A stretch of DNA of 46,776 nt, taken from contig VGLO01000002.1 of assembly GCA_016866675.1 (NCBI GenBank), positions 1-46,776 on the forward strand, read 5' to 3'. Positions within the stretch are counted from its first letter, which is position 1. The number at the start of each line of letters is the position of its first letter. This DNA comes from Candidatus Staskawiczbacteria bacterium (GTDB lineage Bacteria > Patescibacteriota > Minisyncoccia > Minisyncoccales > Staskawiczbacteraceae). Below the pieces are notes generated by a model. It did not search any database. It worked only from the letters and a program-made list of their open reading frames with translations, and had not been told where the DNA came from. Shown piece after piece: positions 15,639-23,595 of this stretch. The translations under genes and the position numbers were made by a program.

Positions 15639-16961
15639 ATGCCAAGAAAAATTTACGATGTAGTACCACCTAAGGTGGCCAACAAATTAGAAAACGCAGT
15701 ACGGGATTTGGGCGTTGCAAAAGCAACAAAAAAGAAGCGCACAACAAAATCTGTAAAAATTAACAAAAGTCCACGAGTTGAAAGCAAGATTCAAATGCCG
15801 GCGATAGATCAAAAACATTCAATTAAAAAATGGGTTGGCATTGGAGTTGTTGTTTGTGTTTTTCTAGTTGGATTATTTCTTTTTGTAAGACTACCAAAAG
15901 CCGAAATTCAAATTTCACCTACTTTGAGCGAGATAAAATTGGAAGACGAAATTCTAGCTAACAAGAATGTAAGCGAAATTAATTTTATTGGAAAAGTAAT
16001 TCCACTTAAAGTTTTAGAAGATACAAAAGAATCTTCACAAAACTTTCCAGCTACGGGTACCGCTTCAAATGAAGGAAGAGCCACAGGAACCATAAGAATA
16101 TATAATAAAAACAATCCCGCCACGCCAGTCACATTGGTTTCTGGTACTCACTTTTTATCTGATTCTGGTAAATACTTTGTGACTTTAGCAAAGGTGACTA
16201 TTCCTGCAATGAAAAATAAGGTGCCTGGATCAATTGTTGTAAAAGTTCAAGCTGAAAAATCAGGAGAAGAATATAATATTAAACCCGCAAGTTTTTCTGT
16301 TCCTAAACTTTCTGGGACATCTTACTATTATAGTATTTGGGCTGAATCAACAGAAGATATGGTAGGTGGATATACAGGAAAGGTAAAAAAAGTGACGAAG
16401 GATGACATTGAGAGCGCAGAAGATGTTTTAACAAAAAAACTTATATCAGATGCAGAGTCTACAATAAAAAGCAAAATTTCAGAAGATGAAATTATTCTTG
16501 ATGATTCTGTTTTGGCAAATGTAATTTCTACAATTTCTGATGTAAAGCCAGAAACAGTAGTAGAATCATTTAATCAATCTGCAAGCGTAAAAATTACAGC
16601 CCTAGTGGTTAATAAAAAAGATTTAGAAGAATATGCAAAGAAAGTAATTTCAGAAAAAATTCCTTCTGATAGTAAATTACTAGAAAGTAGTTTGAGTATT
16701 GTTTATGAGTCTGGGTTATTAGACTTTACAAAAGGGACAGAAAAGATTTCTCTTAGTGTTTCTGCAAAAAGCTACAACACAGTAAACACAGATGAGCTTT
16801 CTGAAATGTTTAGCAAGAAAGGGGAGTCTGAAATTAAAAGTATTGTTGAATCAACTTACGGAGACAAGGTTTCCTTAGTTGATGTTAATTTTTGGCCTTT
16901 CTGGGTAAATTCAGCTCCGAGCAATGTAAGCAGGATTAAAACTAACCTAAGTTTTGAATAA
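15639..16961 (+). CDS. Membrane-anchored protein with baseplate-J-like region
   Basis: 440 residues: a Lys-rich cytoplasmic N-terminus (1-63), one membrane helix (~64-84, VGIGVVVCVFLVGLFLFV), then a ~350-residue outer part rich in beta strands. FPATGTASNEGRATGTIRIY and PGSIVVKVQAEKSGEEYNI resemble the region that databases label baseplate J/gp47-like in Patescibacteria. That label is a homology name; nothing here shows a phage tail. Its role is unknown, probably in the cell envelope. It lies 7 bases after alaS. Confidence 0.7.
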   Translation: MPRKIYDVVPPKVANKLENAVRDLGVAKATKKKRTTKSVKINKSPRVESKIQMPAIDQKHSIKKWVGIGVVVCVFLVGLFLFVRLPKAEIQISPTLSEIKLEDEILANKNVSEINFIGKVIPLKVLEDTKESSQNFPATGTASNEGRATGTIRIYNKNNPATPVTLVSGTHFLSDSGKYFVTLAKVTIPAMKNKVPGSIVVKVQAEKSGEEYNIKPASFSVPKLSGTSYYYSIWAESTEDMVGGYTGKVKKVTKDDIESAEDVLTKKLISDAESTIKSKISEDEIILDDSVLANVISTISDVKPETVVESFNQSASVKITALVVNKKDLEEYAKKVISEKIPSDSKLLESSLSIVYESGLLDFTKGTEKISLSVSAKSYNTVNTDELSEMFSKKGESEIKSIVESTYGDKVSLVDVNFWPFWVNSAPSNVSRIKTNLSFE

Positions 16962-16995
16962 ATAATCCAAAAATAGTCTAAAAATACCAATAGGG

Positions 16996-17024
16996 TTGAC
17001 CTTTTTTAGTATTTTTGTTAACAT
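16996..17024 (+). promoter_or_regulatory. Predicted promoter of the infA-rpsI (alpha) operon
   Basis: TTGACC (16996-17001), 17-base spacer, TAACAT (17019-17024), ten bases before the infA ATG, so the leader would be only a few bases. Confidence 0.55.
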
Positions 17025-17034
17025 AGCCTAGTAA

Positions 17035-17301
17035 ATGGAAGACATTCAAACTAATTCCAAAAGCGCACAAGAAGACCCCAAAAAGGTCATAAAAACAGAA
17101 GGTAGGGTAATGGAAGCTTTGCCCAATGCTTTTTTTAAGGTTTTACTGGAAGACGGAAGAGAAATTACAGGTTTTCTTTCCGGAAAAATGAAATTAAATA
17201 GGATTAAGATTTTACCTGGAGATAAAGTGACTTTGGAGATGTCTCCGTATGATAATTCAAAGGGTAGAATTACATATAGACTAAAGCAATATGAAAGTTA
17301 G
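17035..17301 (+). CDS. infA: Translation initiation factor IF-1
   Basis: 88 residues; the S1/OB-fold core EGRVMEALPNAFFKVLLEDG and the end SPYDNSKGRITYRLK match IF-1. About 18 extra N-terminal residues (MEDIQTNSKSAQEDPKK...) precede the core. IF-1 binds the 30S A site during initiation. Its 3' end overlaps rpmJ by 11 bases. Confidence 0.95.
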   Translation: MEDIQTNSKSAQEDPKKVIKTEGRVMEALPNAFFKVLLEDGREITGFLSGKMKLNRIKILPGDKVTLEMSPYDNSKGRITYRLKQYES

Positions 17302-17407
17302 ACCATCAGTAAAAAAGATTTGTAATGACTGCAAGATTATAAAGAGATCTGGGCGAATTTATGTTATTTGCAAGAAAAATCCAAAACATAAACAAAGACA
17401 AGGTTAA
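17291..17407 (+). CDS. rpmJ: 50S ribosomal protein L36
   Basis: 38 residues. It starts MKVRPSVKKICNDCKII; CNDC plus Cys27 and His33 form the zinc site, and it ends NPKHKQRQG. ATG 17291 lies inside the end of infA, so the genes overlap by 11 bases and are coupled. The order infA-rpmJ-rpsM is canonical. Confidence 0.96.
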   Translation: MKVRPSVKKICNDCKIIKRSGRIYVICKKNPKHKQRQG

Positions 17408-17420
17408 TTTTTTAAAAAAT

Positions 17421-17810
17421 ATGCCAAGAATAGTAGGGGTGACTATCCCCGACGACAAAAGAATGGAAGTTGCAATAACCTATATATATGGAATAGGCAA
17501 AACTTTAGGTAAGGAAATTTTAGAAAAAACAAAGATTGATTTAAATAAAAAAGCAAAAGACTTAAGCCAACAGGAATTAAGCGATCTTAAAGAATATATT
17601 GAAAAGAATTTTAAAATTGAGGGAGATTTGAGAAGACAGATAATGATTAATATAAAAAGGTTAAAGGACATTGGCACATGGAGAGGAACAAGACATTCAA
17701 AGAAATTACCGGTTAGAGGGCAAAGAACAAAAACAAATACAAGGACAGTAAGAGGTAATGTAAGAAAAACAATGGGATCAGGAAGAAAACCATCTGCATC
17801 ACCAACATAA
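17421..17810 (+). CDS. rpsM: 30S ribosomal protein S13
   Basis: 129 residues from ATG 17421 (MPRIVGVTIPDDKRMEVAIT), which gives the normal N-terminus. An upstream in-frame ATG at 17361 lies inside rpmJ and is rejected. The helix-two-turns-helix region YIYGIGKTLGKEIL and the basic tail PVRGQRTKTNTRTVRG are diagnostic. S13 contacts P-site tRNA and L5. Confidence 0.96.
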   Translation: MPRIVGVTIPDDKRMEVAITYIYGIGKTLGKEILEKTKIDLNKKAKDLSQQELSDLKEYIEKNFKIEGDLRRQIMINIKRLKDIGTWRGTRHSKKLPVRGQRTKTNTRTVRGNVRKTMGSGRKPSASPT

Positions 17811-17822
17811 TAATTTAATACA

Positions 17823-18275
17823 ATGGGAAAAAAACACGTCACACAACAAAGCCAAGAAGAGGCAATCAAAGAAAGCGAGAAAGTTGAATCAGCCGTAAAG
17901 AAAGATATAAGAGTAAAGGCAAGTCAACGAATTCTTGAGGGAAAGGTTTATGTTTCTTCTTCTTATAACAACACTATAATTACACTTACAAATTCAGTGG
18001 GACAGGTTTTGGCTACAAAGTCAGCTGGAGCAGTTGGATTTAAGGGGACCAAGAAATCAACTTCTTTTGCGGCTTCGCGCGTTGCTGAAACAATAGTTGG
18101 TGTTTGTAAGAAGTTAGGAATTGAAAAATTAGAAGTTTTAATAAAAGGTATTGGAGCCGGTAGAGAGTCAGCTGTTAGAACTTTGGTAGCTCAAGGGCTA
18201 AACATTGTTTCAGTAAAGGATGTGACTCCAATTCCACACAATGGAGTGACTCCCAAAAAAGTAAGAAGAGTTTAA
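17823..18275 (+). CDS. rpsK: 30S ribosomal protein S11
   Basis: 150 residues, ~20 more than usual because of a charged N-terminal extension. The core is clear: ASYNNTIITLTN (here SSYNNTIITLTN), KSAGAVGFKGTKKSTSFAA and VTPIPHNGVTPKKVRRV. S11 lines the 30S platform near the E site. The stop is three bases before the rpsD ATG. Confidence 0.96.
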   Translation: MGKKHVTQQSQEEAIKESEKVESAVKKDIRVKASQRILEGKVYVSSSYNNTIITLTNSVGQVLATKSAGAVGFKGTKKSTSFAASRVAETIVGVCKKLGIEKLEVLIKGIGAGRESAVRTLVAQGLNIVSVKDVTPIPHNGVTPKKVRRV

Positions 18276-18278
18276 AAA

Positions 18279-18860
18279 ATGGCAGAAATAAATACACAAA
18301 ATAATAAAGGAGTAAATAATGTGATGCCAAATTCACCTGCACCTGATAAAAAAAGAAAATCAAGGGGTGCTGTTTCTGAATACAAAAAATCTTTAGTTGA
18401 GAAACAAGCCCTAAAAAATCTTTATGGATTGTCAGAGAGACAATTTAAAAAGTATGTTTTAAACGCTTTATCTAGCATAAGAAAAGTTGAAAATGTTTCA
18501 GATGAATTGATAAAGTCTTTAGAAAAAAGGCTTGATAATGTAATTTTTCGTATTGGATTTGCAAAGACAAGAGCCCAATCAAGGCAGTTGGTTAATCATG
18601 CCTACTTCTTCGTAAACGGAAAGTCAGTAAACATCCCTTCATTTGAAGTGAAAAAGGGTGATGTAGTTTCAATTAAGGAATCAAAAAGGAAAAAATTGAT
18701 ATTTCAGGAATTATCAAAAGATTTAAAAAAGATGGAAGCGCCATCTTGGTTAAAGCTAAATAAAGAAGGGTTTTTTGCAGATGTTTTAGGAGACCCAAGT
18801 TTGGCTGAAGCAAATCCACCGGTTGAAATTTCTTTGATATTTGAGTTTTATTCAAAGTAA
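18279..18860 (+). CDS. rpsD: 30S ribosomal protein S4
   Basis: 193 residues. The S4 RNA-binding domain is clear (RLDNVIFRIGFAKTRAQSRQ, then VNHAYFFVNGKSVNIPSF). The N-terminal zinc cysteines of some S4 proteins are absent (the C-minus form). S4 nucleates 30S assembly. It is followed by a spacer with a ~70-base hairpin before rpoA. Confidence 0.95.
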   Translation: MAEINTQNNKGVNNVMPNSPAPDKKRKSRGAVSEYKKSLVEKQALKNLYGLSERQFKKYVLNALSSIRKVENVSDELIKSLEKRLDNVIFRIGFAKTRAQSRQLVNHAYFFVNGKSVNIPSFEVKKGDVVSIKESKRKKLIFQELSKDLKKMEAPSWLKLNKEGFFADVLGDPSLAEANPPVEISLIFEFYSK

Positions 18861-18895
18861 AAATTTGCAAAGCAATTTGTAAAAATCAAAATAAG

Positions 18896-18965
18896 TTAGT
18901 TGTTGGGTATTGGTTGCTCGATAATCGTCACATGACGTATCTAGCACCTAAAACCTAACAACTAA
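18896..18965 (+). other. Long hairpin in rpsD-rpoA spacer
   Basis: Arms of ~34 bases (18896-18930 and 18933-18965) with a 2-4 base loop at the centre (CGTCA-CA-TGACG). Outer pairing TTAGTTGTT/AACAACTAA is near perfect; the interior has two G-U pairs, three or four mismatches and a 2-base bulge. It ends nine bases before the rpoA ATG and lacks a U-tract. Confidence 0.8.
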
Positions 18966-18974
18966 AATAAAAAC

Positions 18975-19910
18975 ATGATACCACTACCATTACCGCCAAA
19001 AGTAATGCAAAAGGGTAAAAACCAGGCAGTTTTTGAAGTACAAGGACTTTATCCTGGTTACGGCGTGACAATAGGAAATGCCTTAAGAAGAGTTTTATTA
19101 TCTTCTTTGGAAGGTGTTGCAGTCACAGAAGTAAAAATTAAGGGAGTTCCTCACGAATTTTCAACAATTCCAGGAGTTTTAGAGGATATGATAATGATAA
19201 TTTTAAACCTAAAAAACTTGAGGTTTAAAATGCATGAAGGCACTACTCATAAAGTTGAGCTTTCAGTGAAGGGAGAGAAGAAAGTAAAGGGTTCTGATTT
19301 TAAACTATTTCCTCAAATTGAGCTTGTAAACCCTGAATTAGAAATTGCTACAATTACTGACAAGAAAACAGAGTTTATAATGGAAATTACAATTCAAAAA
19401 GGTATTGGATACGAACCAAGAGATCAGAGAAAGATTAAGAAGCCAGAAATTGGAGCAATTGCAATGGATGCAATTTTCACACCAATTAGAAATGTCAATT
19501 TTAATGTTGAGAACATGAGAATTGGAGAAAGAACAGACTTTGATAAGTTATCTCTTGAAATCCAAACAGATGGAACAATTACGCCAGAAGAGGCTTTTTA
19601 TCAGGCAAATGAAATACTTATAAAACACTTTACATTAATTTTTGAGGGAAAAACTCCAGATTTAAAAAAAGAAGTTTCTGATTCTTCATCTTCTTCATCA
19701 GAAGAAGGTTCTTTGAAGATGACAGTTGAAGAAATGGACTTTTCTACAAGAACACTTAATGCTTTAACTGAAAATAGCATAAAAACAGTTGGAGGATTGA
19801 TTAAAAAGTCAGAAAAGTCACTTTCTGAATTAGAAGGAATGGGAGATAAGGCTTTAACAGAAATTAAGAAAAAATTAAAGAAGCTTGGATTAGAGTTAAA
19901 AGGTGAGTAA
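18975..19910 (+). CDS. rpoA: RNA polymerase alpha subunit
   Basis: 311 residues. The N-terminal dimerisation domain (GYGVTIGNALRRVLLSSLEG) is followed by a Ser-rich linker (residues ~231-240) and a C-terminal domain (DFSTRTLNALTENSIKTVGG, then LEGMGDKALTEIKKKL) with the helix-hairpin-helix that binds UP elements and activators. It is the core enzyme assembly platform. Confidence 0.97.
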   Translation: MIPLPLPPKVMQKGKNQAVFEVQGLYPGYGVTIGNALRRVLLSSLEGVAVTEVKIKGVPHEFSTIPGVLEDMIMIILNLKNLRFKMHEGTTHKVELSVKGEKKVKGSDFKLFPQIELVNPELEIATITDKKTEFIMEITIQKGIGYEPRDQRKIKKPEIGAIAMDAIFTPIRNVNFNVENMRIGERTDFDKLSLEIQTDGTITPEEAFYQANEILIKHFTLIFEGKTPDLKKEVSDSSSSSSEEGSLKMTVEEMDFSTRTLNALTENSIKTVGGLIKKSEKSLSELEGMGDKALTEIKKKLKKLGLELKGE

Positions 19911-19929
19911 TTCTTAAGAAGCTATACTT

Positions 19930-20283
19930 ATGCGAAAAAGAAATAATAAAGGTAGAATACTGTCACGACCTAAAAATCAAAGAAAGGCGCTATTAAAATC
20001 ATTAGCGACAAGTCTTTTTTTACACAGTAAAATAAAAACTACAGAAGCTAAGGCAAAAGAATTAAGGTCTGTTGCTGATAAGTTTATAACAAGGGCAAAA
20101 GATGCAAAAATGTCAGATAAGAGAATTCTATCTCAAACTTTGTCGCCTGTTGTTTTGAAAAAACTAATTGAAGAAATTGCTCCAGAATATAAATCAAGAA
20201 ACGGAGGATACACAAGAATTATAAGATTAGGACAAAGAAAGTCAGATGGCGCAAATATGGCAATAGTTGAACTTGTTAAGTAA
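19930..20283 (+). CDS. rplQ: 50S ribosomal protein L17
   Basis: 117 residues: N-terminal core (RPKNQRKALLKSLATSLFLH), KIKTTEAKAKELRSVADKFI, and the end GGYTRIIRLGQRKSDGANMA. L17 binds near the tunnel exit. It follows rpoA in the standard order. Confidence 0.95.
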   Translation: MRKRNNKGRILSRPKNQRKALLKSLATSLFLHSKIKTTEAKAKELRSVADKFITRAKDAKMSDKRILSQTLSPVVLKKLIEEIAPEYKSRNGGYTRIIRLGQRKSDGANMAIVELVK

Positions 20284-20292
20284 ATAAGAAAT

Positions 20293-20655
20293 ATGGAAAC
20301 AGTAAAAAGAGAAAATCATTTAATTGACGCAACAGATAAAGTTTTGGGTAAATTAGCCACTCAAGTGGTTATTTTGCTTAGAGGAAAACAAAAGCCAGAT
20401 TTTGCTCCATATAAAGATATTGGTGACTTTGTGACAATAAAAAATGTAGATAAAATGAGGGTTACCGGTAAAAAATTTGATAATAAGATTTACTATCATC
20501 ACACTTTATATTTGGGTGGACTAAAAAAGCAGACAATGAAAGAGGTTGTGATAAAAAAAGGACATTCTGAAGTATTAAGAAAAGCCGTAATGGGAATGTT
20601 GACTAAGAATAAGTTAAGAGCAAAGCAGATTAAAAGATTAAAATTTGAAAGGTAA
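20293..20655 (+). CDS. rplM: 50S ribosomal protein L13
   Basis: 120 residues, shorter than the usual ~142. Core motifs VLGKLATQVVILLRGK and YYHHTLYLGGLKKQTM are present, followed by RKAVMGMLTKNKLRAKQIKR; the usual C-terminal tail is missing. L13 is an early 50S assembly protein. It is paired with rpsI downstream, as in most bacteria. Confidence 0.95.
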   Translation: METVKRENHLIDATDKVLGKLATQVVILLRGKQKPDFAPYKDIGDFVTIKNVDKMRVTGKKFDNKIYYHHTLYLGGLKKQTMKEVVIKKGHSEVLRKAVMGMLTKNKLRAKQIKRLKFER

Positions 20656-20659
20656 AATT

Positions 20660-21196
20660 ATGGCAAAAACAGAAACAAAAAAAACAGTTAAGAAGGTTAT
20701 TTTAGAACCAGAAAAAAAAGAGGAAGTTGTTAGCAAGGTTGTAATAGATGAGTCTGATGATATGACAGATGACTTTCCTACAGAAAAAGACTTGGCTTTA
20801 AAGCCCGACAGATATTTTGAGGCCACGGGAAGAAGAAAAACAGCTGTTGCTCGCGTAAGACTTTTTACAAGGGGTGACAAGCAGTTTTTAATAAATGGAA
20901 AGCCTTATCAAGAGTACTTCTCTACTGAAGATGACAAAAATACAGCAGTGGCCTCAATGATAAAGATGAAGTGTTTGGATAAATTCAGAGTGACAGTTAT
21001 TGTAAGGGGGGGAGGGCATTCAGCTCAAGCAGAAGCCATAAGGCATGGAACAGCCAGAGTATTAGTAGATTTTAATAATAACTTTAAAAAGAGACTAAGA
21101 AAAGTTGGATACTTAACAAGAGATCCAAGAATGAGAGAGAGAAAGAAGTTTGGACTAAAACGTTCTAGAAAGGCTCCGCAGTGGGCAAAGAGGTAA
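20660..21196 (+). CDS. rpsI: 30S ribosomal protein S9 with N-terminal extension
   Basis: 178 residues from ATG 20660, four bases after the rplM stop; the in-frame start at 20645 overlaps rplM and is less likely. The first ~50 residues are a Lys/Glu/Asp-rich extension. The core runs from FEATGRRKTAVARVRLF to the tail KKFGLKRSRKAPQWAKR, whose end normally touches P-site tRNA (KR at the end is conserved). Confidence 0.95.
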   Translation: MAKTETKKTVKKVILEPEKKEEVVSKVVIDESDDMTDDFPTEKDLALKPDRYFEATGRRKTAVARVRLFTRGDKQFLINGKPYQEYFSTEDDKNTAVASMIKMKCLDKFRVTVIVRGGGHSAQAEAIRHGTARVLVDFNNNFKKRLRKVGYLTRDPRMRERKKFGLKRSRKAPQWAKR

Positions 21197-21211
21197 TTCA
21201 AGTATCTCTTC

Positions 21212-21245
21212 AATCAAAAAACCGCCTCTTGGCGGTTTTTTGATT
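21212..21245 (+). terminator. Bidirectional terminator between rpsI and the PEGA gene
   Basis: AATCAAAAAACCGCC (21212-21226), loop TCTT, GGCGGTTTTTTGATT (21231-21245). The A/T runs on both sides let it serve both convergent units. Confidence 0.85.
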
Positions 21246-21260
21246 ATTAGAGACTAGATA

Positions 21261-22397
21261 CTAGGGCAATATATTACTTGAAGATATTAGTGTTTTATTT
21301 GTTAAGATATAAAAAGTTTTGTTTACTTGATCATAAAATATATCTGGCTTTTCTATGCCTTGGCTTTCTCTGTTGGCCAATAAAACATTTCCTTCAATAA
21401 AAATTTTATTTATGTTGCCTCTGTAATCAATTTCTGAAATTACTACACTATTTGTTGTGTTATAAATAATGTAGTCGTTATTTAGCCAGTAAACCTCTGA
21501 AATTTTATCTAAAGATTTTTCAAGCAAAGCATTATTTTCTTCTCCAATAGGCAGATTTTGCATGAAATATAAGAATATTTCATTGTCATTGTAATAAACT
21601 AATTTATGTCCGTCAGGAGATAGCTTTAAGTCTTTTACAGATGCGTAGAATGATTCAAATGATTTTGATGAGTCATTAAGCCTTAAAAGATTTGCACCTT
21701 CTTTTAGGAATATATCTTGAGAGAACACTTCAATAGAGTATAAGGTTTTACTTTTTATAGCAATAGCTTTTGTGCTTATTTTTTCTGTGTCCTTACCCTC
21801 TAAATTTGATTTACTTAGAATACCATCTTTGCCAAGCCAATATATGCTGTTATGTGATACCTTAAAAGAAACTACATTTTTAATCAATGGTGTGTTTCTT
21901 TGCATTATTGAGAGTTGTGCGTTTTCTGGGGCATTATCAAAGTAATAAAGGCTTCCTGAGACTATAATATACCTTTCAATTGGTTTTGCCTTTAGATCTA
22001 AAAACTGGTCTGTACTGCCGGCAATTTTTTCAAAGCCAAAATTCTTATTAAACAAAATAACATTTTCCAATTTCGTTACTTCTTTTTCTTTTACCACAAA
22101 GTTTTTTTGGTAGTCATAATAGCCATCTTTTTTTATTAAAACACTATGTTGCCCCGGAAGAAGATTTTGCACAAAAACAGAATTTGAAAAAATCCCAGTA
22201 GAATTACTTATATCTCCATTAATTATTACCTCAACCTGTGAGGGTTGAACTCTTGTATATATTCCTCCGGTTGCCACGATTTTAATATTTTTAAAATCAA
22301 TTCGGTATCCCAAAGAATAAAGTACCAAGTATGGAGTTATTATTAAAAATAACGCAATTAAGCTTAGAAATAATATTCGGCGAGTTTTTGCTTTCAT
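21261..22397 (-). CDS. PEGA-domain membrane-anchored protein
   Basis: 378 residues. A basic N-terminus and one membrane helix (~8-27, ILFLSLIALFLIITPYLVLY) are followed by a PEGA-like domain (residues ~52-110: QVEVIINGDISN, then LPGQHSVLIKKDGYYDYQK) and ~260 residues of repeated beta strands resembling propeller blades (LKLSPDGHKLVYYNDNEIFL). Such proteins are common in Patescibacteria and are inferred to face outside. It is a single gene, convergent with rpsI. Confidence 0.75.
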   Translation of the reverse strand: MKAKTRRILFLSLIALFLIITPYLVLYSLGYRIDFKNIKIVATGGIYTRVQPSQVEVIINGDISNSTGIFSNSVFVQNLLPGQHSVLIKKDGYYDYQKNFVVKEKEVTKLENVILFNKNFGFEKIAGSTDQFLDLKAKPIERYIIVSGSLYYFDNAPENAQLSIMQRNTPLIKNVVSFKVSHNSIYWLGKDGILSKSNLEGKDTEKISTKAIAIKSKTLYSIEVFSQDIFLKEGANLLRLNDSSKSFESFYASVKDLKLSPDGHKLVYYNDNEIFLYFMQNLPIGEENNALLEKSLDKISEVYWLNNDYIIYNTTNSVVISEIDYRGNINKIFIEGNVLLANRESQGIEKPDIFYDQVNKTFYILTNKTLISSSNILP

Positions 22398-22409
22398 AGA
22401 TATTGATTA

Positions 22410-22438
22410 ATATTAGAACATTAAGGATATTAGCACAA
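22410..22438 (-). promoter_or_regulatory. Predicted promoter of the PEGA gene
   Basis: Reading the minus strand: TTGTGC (22438-22433), 17-base spacer, TAATAT (22415-22410), 12 bases before ATG 22397. Confidence 0.55.
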
Positions 22439-22474
22439 ATTCCTAAAAAAAGAAGCCCAGGAGTATTTTGTAAA

Positions 22475-22510
22475 GAAAAAGCGCTTAGTTTAGCTGGGTG
22501 AACTAAGCGC
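22475..22510 (-). terminator. Terminator of the GC-rich gene pair
   Basis: Perfect 10-base arms GCGCTTAGTT (22481-22490) and AACTAAGCGC (22501-22510), with a U-run on the minus strand from the A-run at 22476-22480. Confidence 0.8.
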
Positions 22511-22536
22511 ACAGTTTTTTTGTTGGGCTTTTCTAA

Positions 22537-23268
22537 TTAGCCCTTGCGAGCCTGTTCAAGGGTCTCGAATGGCCCCTTAACGAAAGACTCCTCGCAGTTA
22601 AGTTTTGAGGCCGCGTCCTTCAGATCTCGAGCTTGGGTGAAGCGAGTTGATGTTTTCTCGAGTTCCTCTGGTTCTCCGTCGGCGCAGATATAGCCGTCGA
22701 CGACCGTGATATACCACCACGGGAAGAGTAACTCCTCGAGTGACTTTCCCTCGGTGAGGAGTTGGCGAATCCGCTCGACATCGTACTGCTTGCCGCCCTT
22801 GGGCGTCTTGTAGTACTCGCAGATCTCGTCAACCGACATGGCGTCGATGGGCCAGTCGCCGCAGCGAATGTCGTCTTGGGTCTGTCGCGCTTTCGCATCG
22901 GCATTCAAAACCAGAATGTTCTCGGCGAACACCGGCTCCACGTTGAGACCAGCCTTCTTGAAGATTGGGAACGCACGCTCCATGTGATAGAGGAGTGTGA
23001 GAATGCCGATCTTCTCGTTGCCGGCAAACATCGGCCGGCGCTTGAGCATGATCGCCAGAAACGCAGCATTCTCTTCCGTGGTGGACGAGAGCGTTTCGGC
23101 GAGGATTCTCTTGCTGTTCAGATGCGGAGCACCGAGCCAATCGACTAGCCTTTCCTTTATGACGGTCGCCTCGGACTTCCGATCGTAGTCGGAGCCGGCA
23201 AACGCCTCAAAGGTGAATATAGACTTCTTCTGGGTCGGGTGCTGATCGTTAGATCTTTTCGTCGTCAT
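22537..23268 (-). CDS. Hypothetical protein, GC-rich (gene B of a pair)
   Basis: 243 residues, soluble and charged; I do not recognise it. Segments: FEAFAGSDYDRKSEATVIKE near the N-terminus, ILTLLYHMERAFPIFKKAGL in the middle, and LFPWWYITVVDGYICADGEP toward the end. The sequence is visibly far richer in G and C than its neighbours, with GC-ending codons throughout, suggesting recent acquisition. It overlaps the upstream gene by 20 bases and is followed by a clear terminator. ORFs on the other strand here are shadows of GC-rich coding sequence. Confidence 0.8.
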   Translation of the reverse strand: MTTKRSNDQHPTQKKSIFTFEAFAGSDYDRKSEATVIKERLVDWLGAPHLNSKRILAETLSSTTEENAAFLAIMLKRRPMFAGNEKIGILTLLYHMERAFPIFKKAGLNVEPVFAENILVLNADAKARQTQDDIRCGDWPIDAMSVDEICEYYKTPKGGKQYDVERIRQLLTEGKSLEELLFPWWYITVVDGYICADGEPEELEKTSTRFTQARDLKDAASKLNCEESFVKGPFETLEQARKG

Positions 23269-23443
23269 AGCGCACTCCGAAGTTGCTCCCGCCCAGCACC
23301 ATCAGGCGCGGAGCGATGCCCTTGTTGAGGATGATGACTGAAGCCATCGTCCGCATCAGGGTATGAGGAGCCAAATCATACTTGCCATCCCTGTACATGA
23401 CTTGCGAGCCGAGCTGACAGACGAGATCGTACTCCTGGTTCAC
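23249..23443 (-). CDS. Small hypothetical protein, GC-rich (gene A of a pair)
   Basis: 64 residues if started at GTG 23443, chosen because GGAGGG (23456-23451) lies seven bases upstream; the longer TTG start at 23458 would put the ribosome binding site inside the gene. The sequence runs NQEYDLVCQLGSQVMYRDG and ends LGGSNFGVRYDDEKI. No family recognised. GC-rich like its partner at 22537-23268, with which it overlaps, so the two are one operon. Confidence 0.7.
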   Translation of the reverse strand: MNQEYDLVCQLGSQVMYRDGKYDLAPHTLMRTMASVIILNKGIAPRLMVLGGSNFGVRYDDEKI

Positions 23444-23477
23444 TGTCAAACCCTCCAATAAGTTGAAAATGGGCGAT

Positions 23478-23496
23478 TTCCAGAAACATTCTGGAA
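23478..23496. promoter_or_regulatory. Perfect palindrome TTCCAGAA-ACA-TTCTGGAA (candidate operator)
   Basis: An 8+3+8 perfect inverted repeat just downstream of the predicted minus-strand transcription start (+2 to +20) of the GC-rich pair. It could be a repressor operator or a 5' stabilising hairpin. No other copy was noticed in the window. Confidence 0.6.
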
Positions 23497-23504
23497 CTAA
23501 TAAA

Positions 23505-23532
23505 ATAATATCATAAATTAATTATTTGTCAA
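23505..23532 (-). promoter_or_regulatory. Predicted promoter of the GC-rich pair
   Basis: Minus strand: perfect TTGACA (23532-23527), 16-base spacer, TATTAT (23510-23505). Its -35 box and the murA -35 box (23543-23548) form the palindrome TGTCAAAT-TGGCTT-ATTTGACA. Confidence 0.7.
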
Positions 23533-23542
23533 ATTGGCTTAT

Positions 23543-23571
23543 TTGACAGCAAGGTTAAAATAGAATAGTAT
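23543..23571 (+). promoter_or_regulatory. Predicted promoter of murA
   Basis: Perfect TTGACA (23543-23548), 17-base spacer, TAGTAT (23566-23571), about 24 bases before ATG 23596. Confidence 0.65.
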
Positions 23572-23595
23572 ACAGTATAAAAAAAATAACTATAA

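Noticed and set aside
15639..16961. Prophage tail gene (baseplate J)
   Set aside because: The similarity is to a single-helix membrane protein family common in Patescibacteria; no other phage genes surround it.
17361..17420. N-terminally extended rpsM start
   Set aside because: The extra 20 residues overlap rpmJ in another frame; ATG 17421 gives the standard S13 N-terminus.
22762..23188. Plus-strand frames over the GC-rich pair (128 and 63 residues)
   Set aside because: They lie opposite a minus-strand operon that has a promoter, ribosome binding site and terminator; long antisense frames are expected in GC-rich coding DNA.
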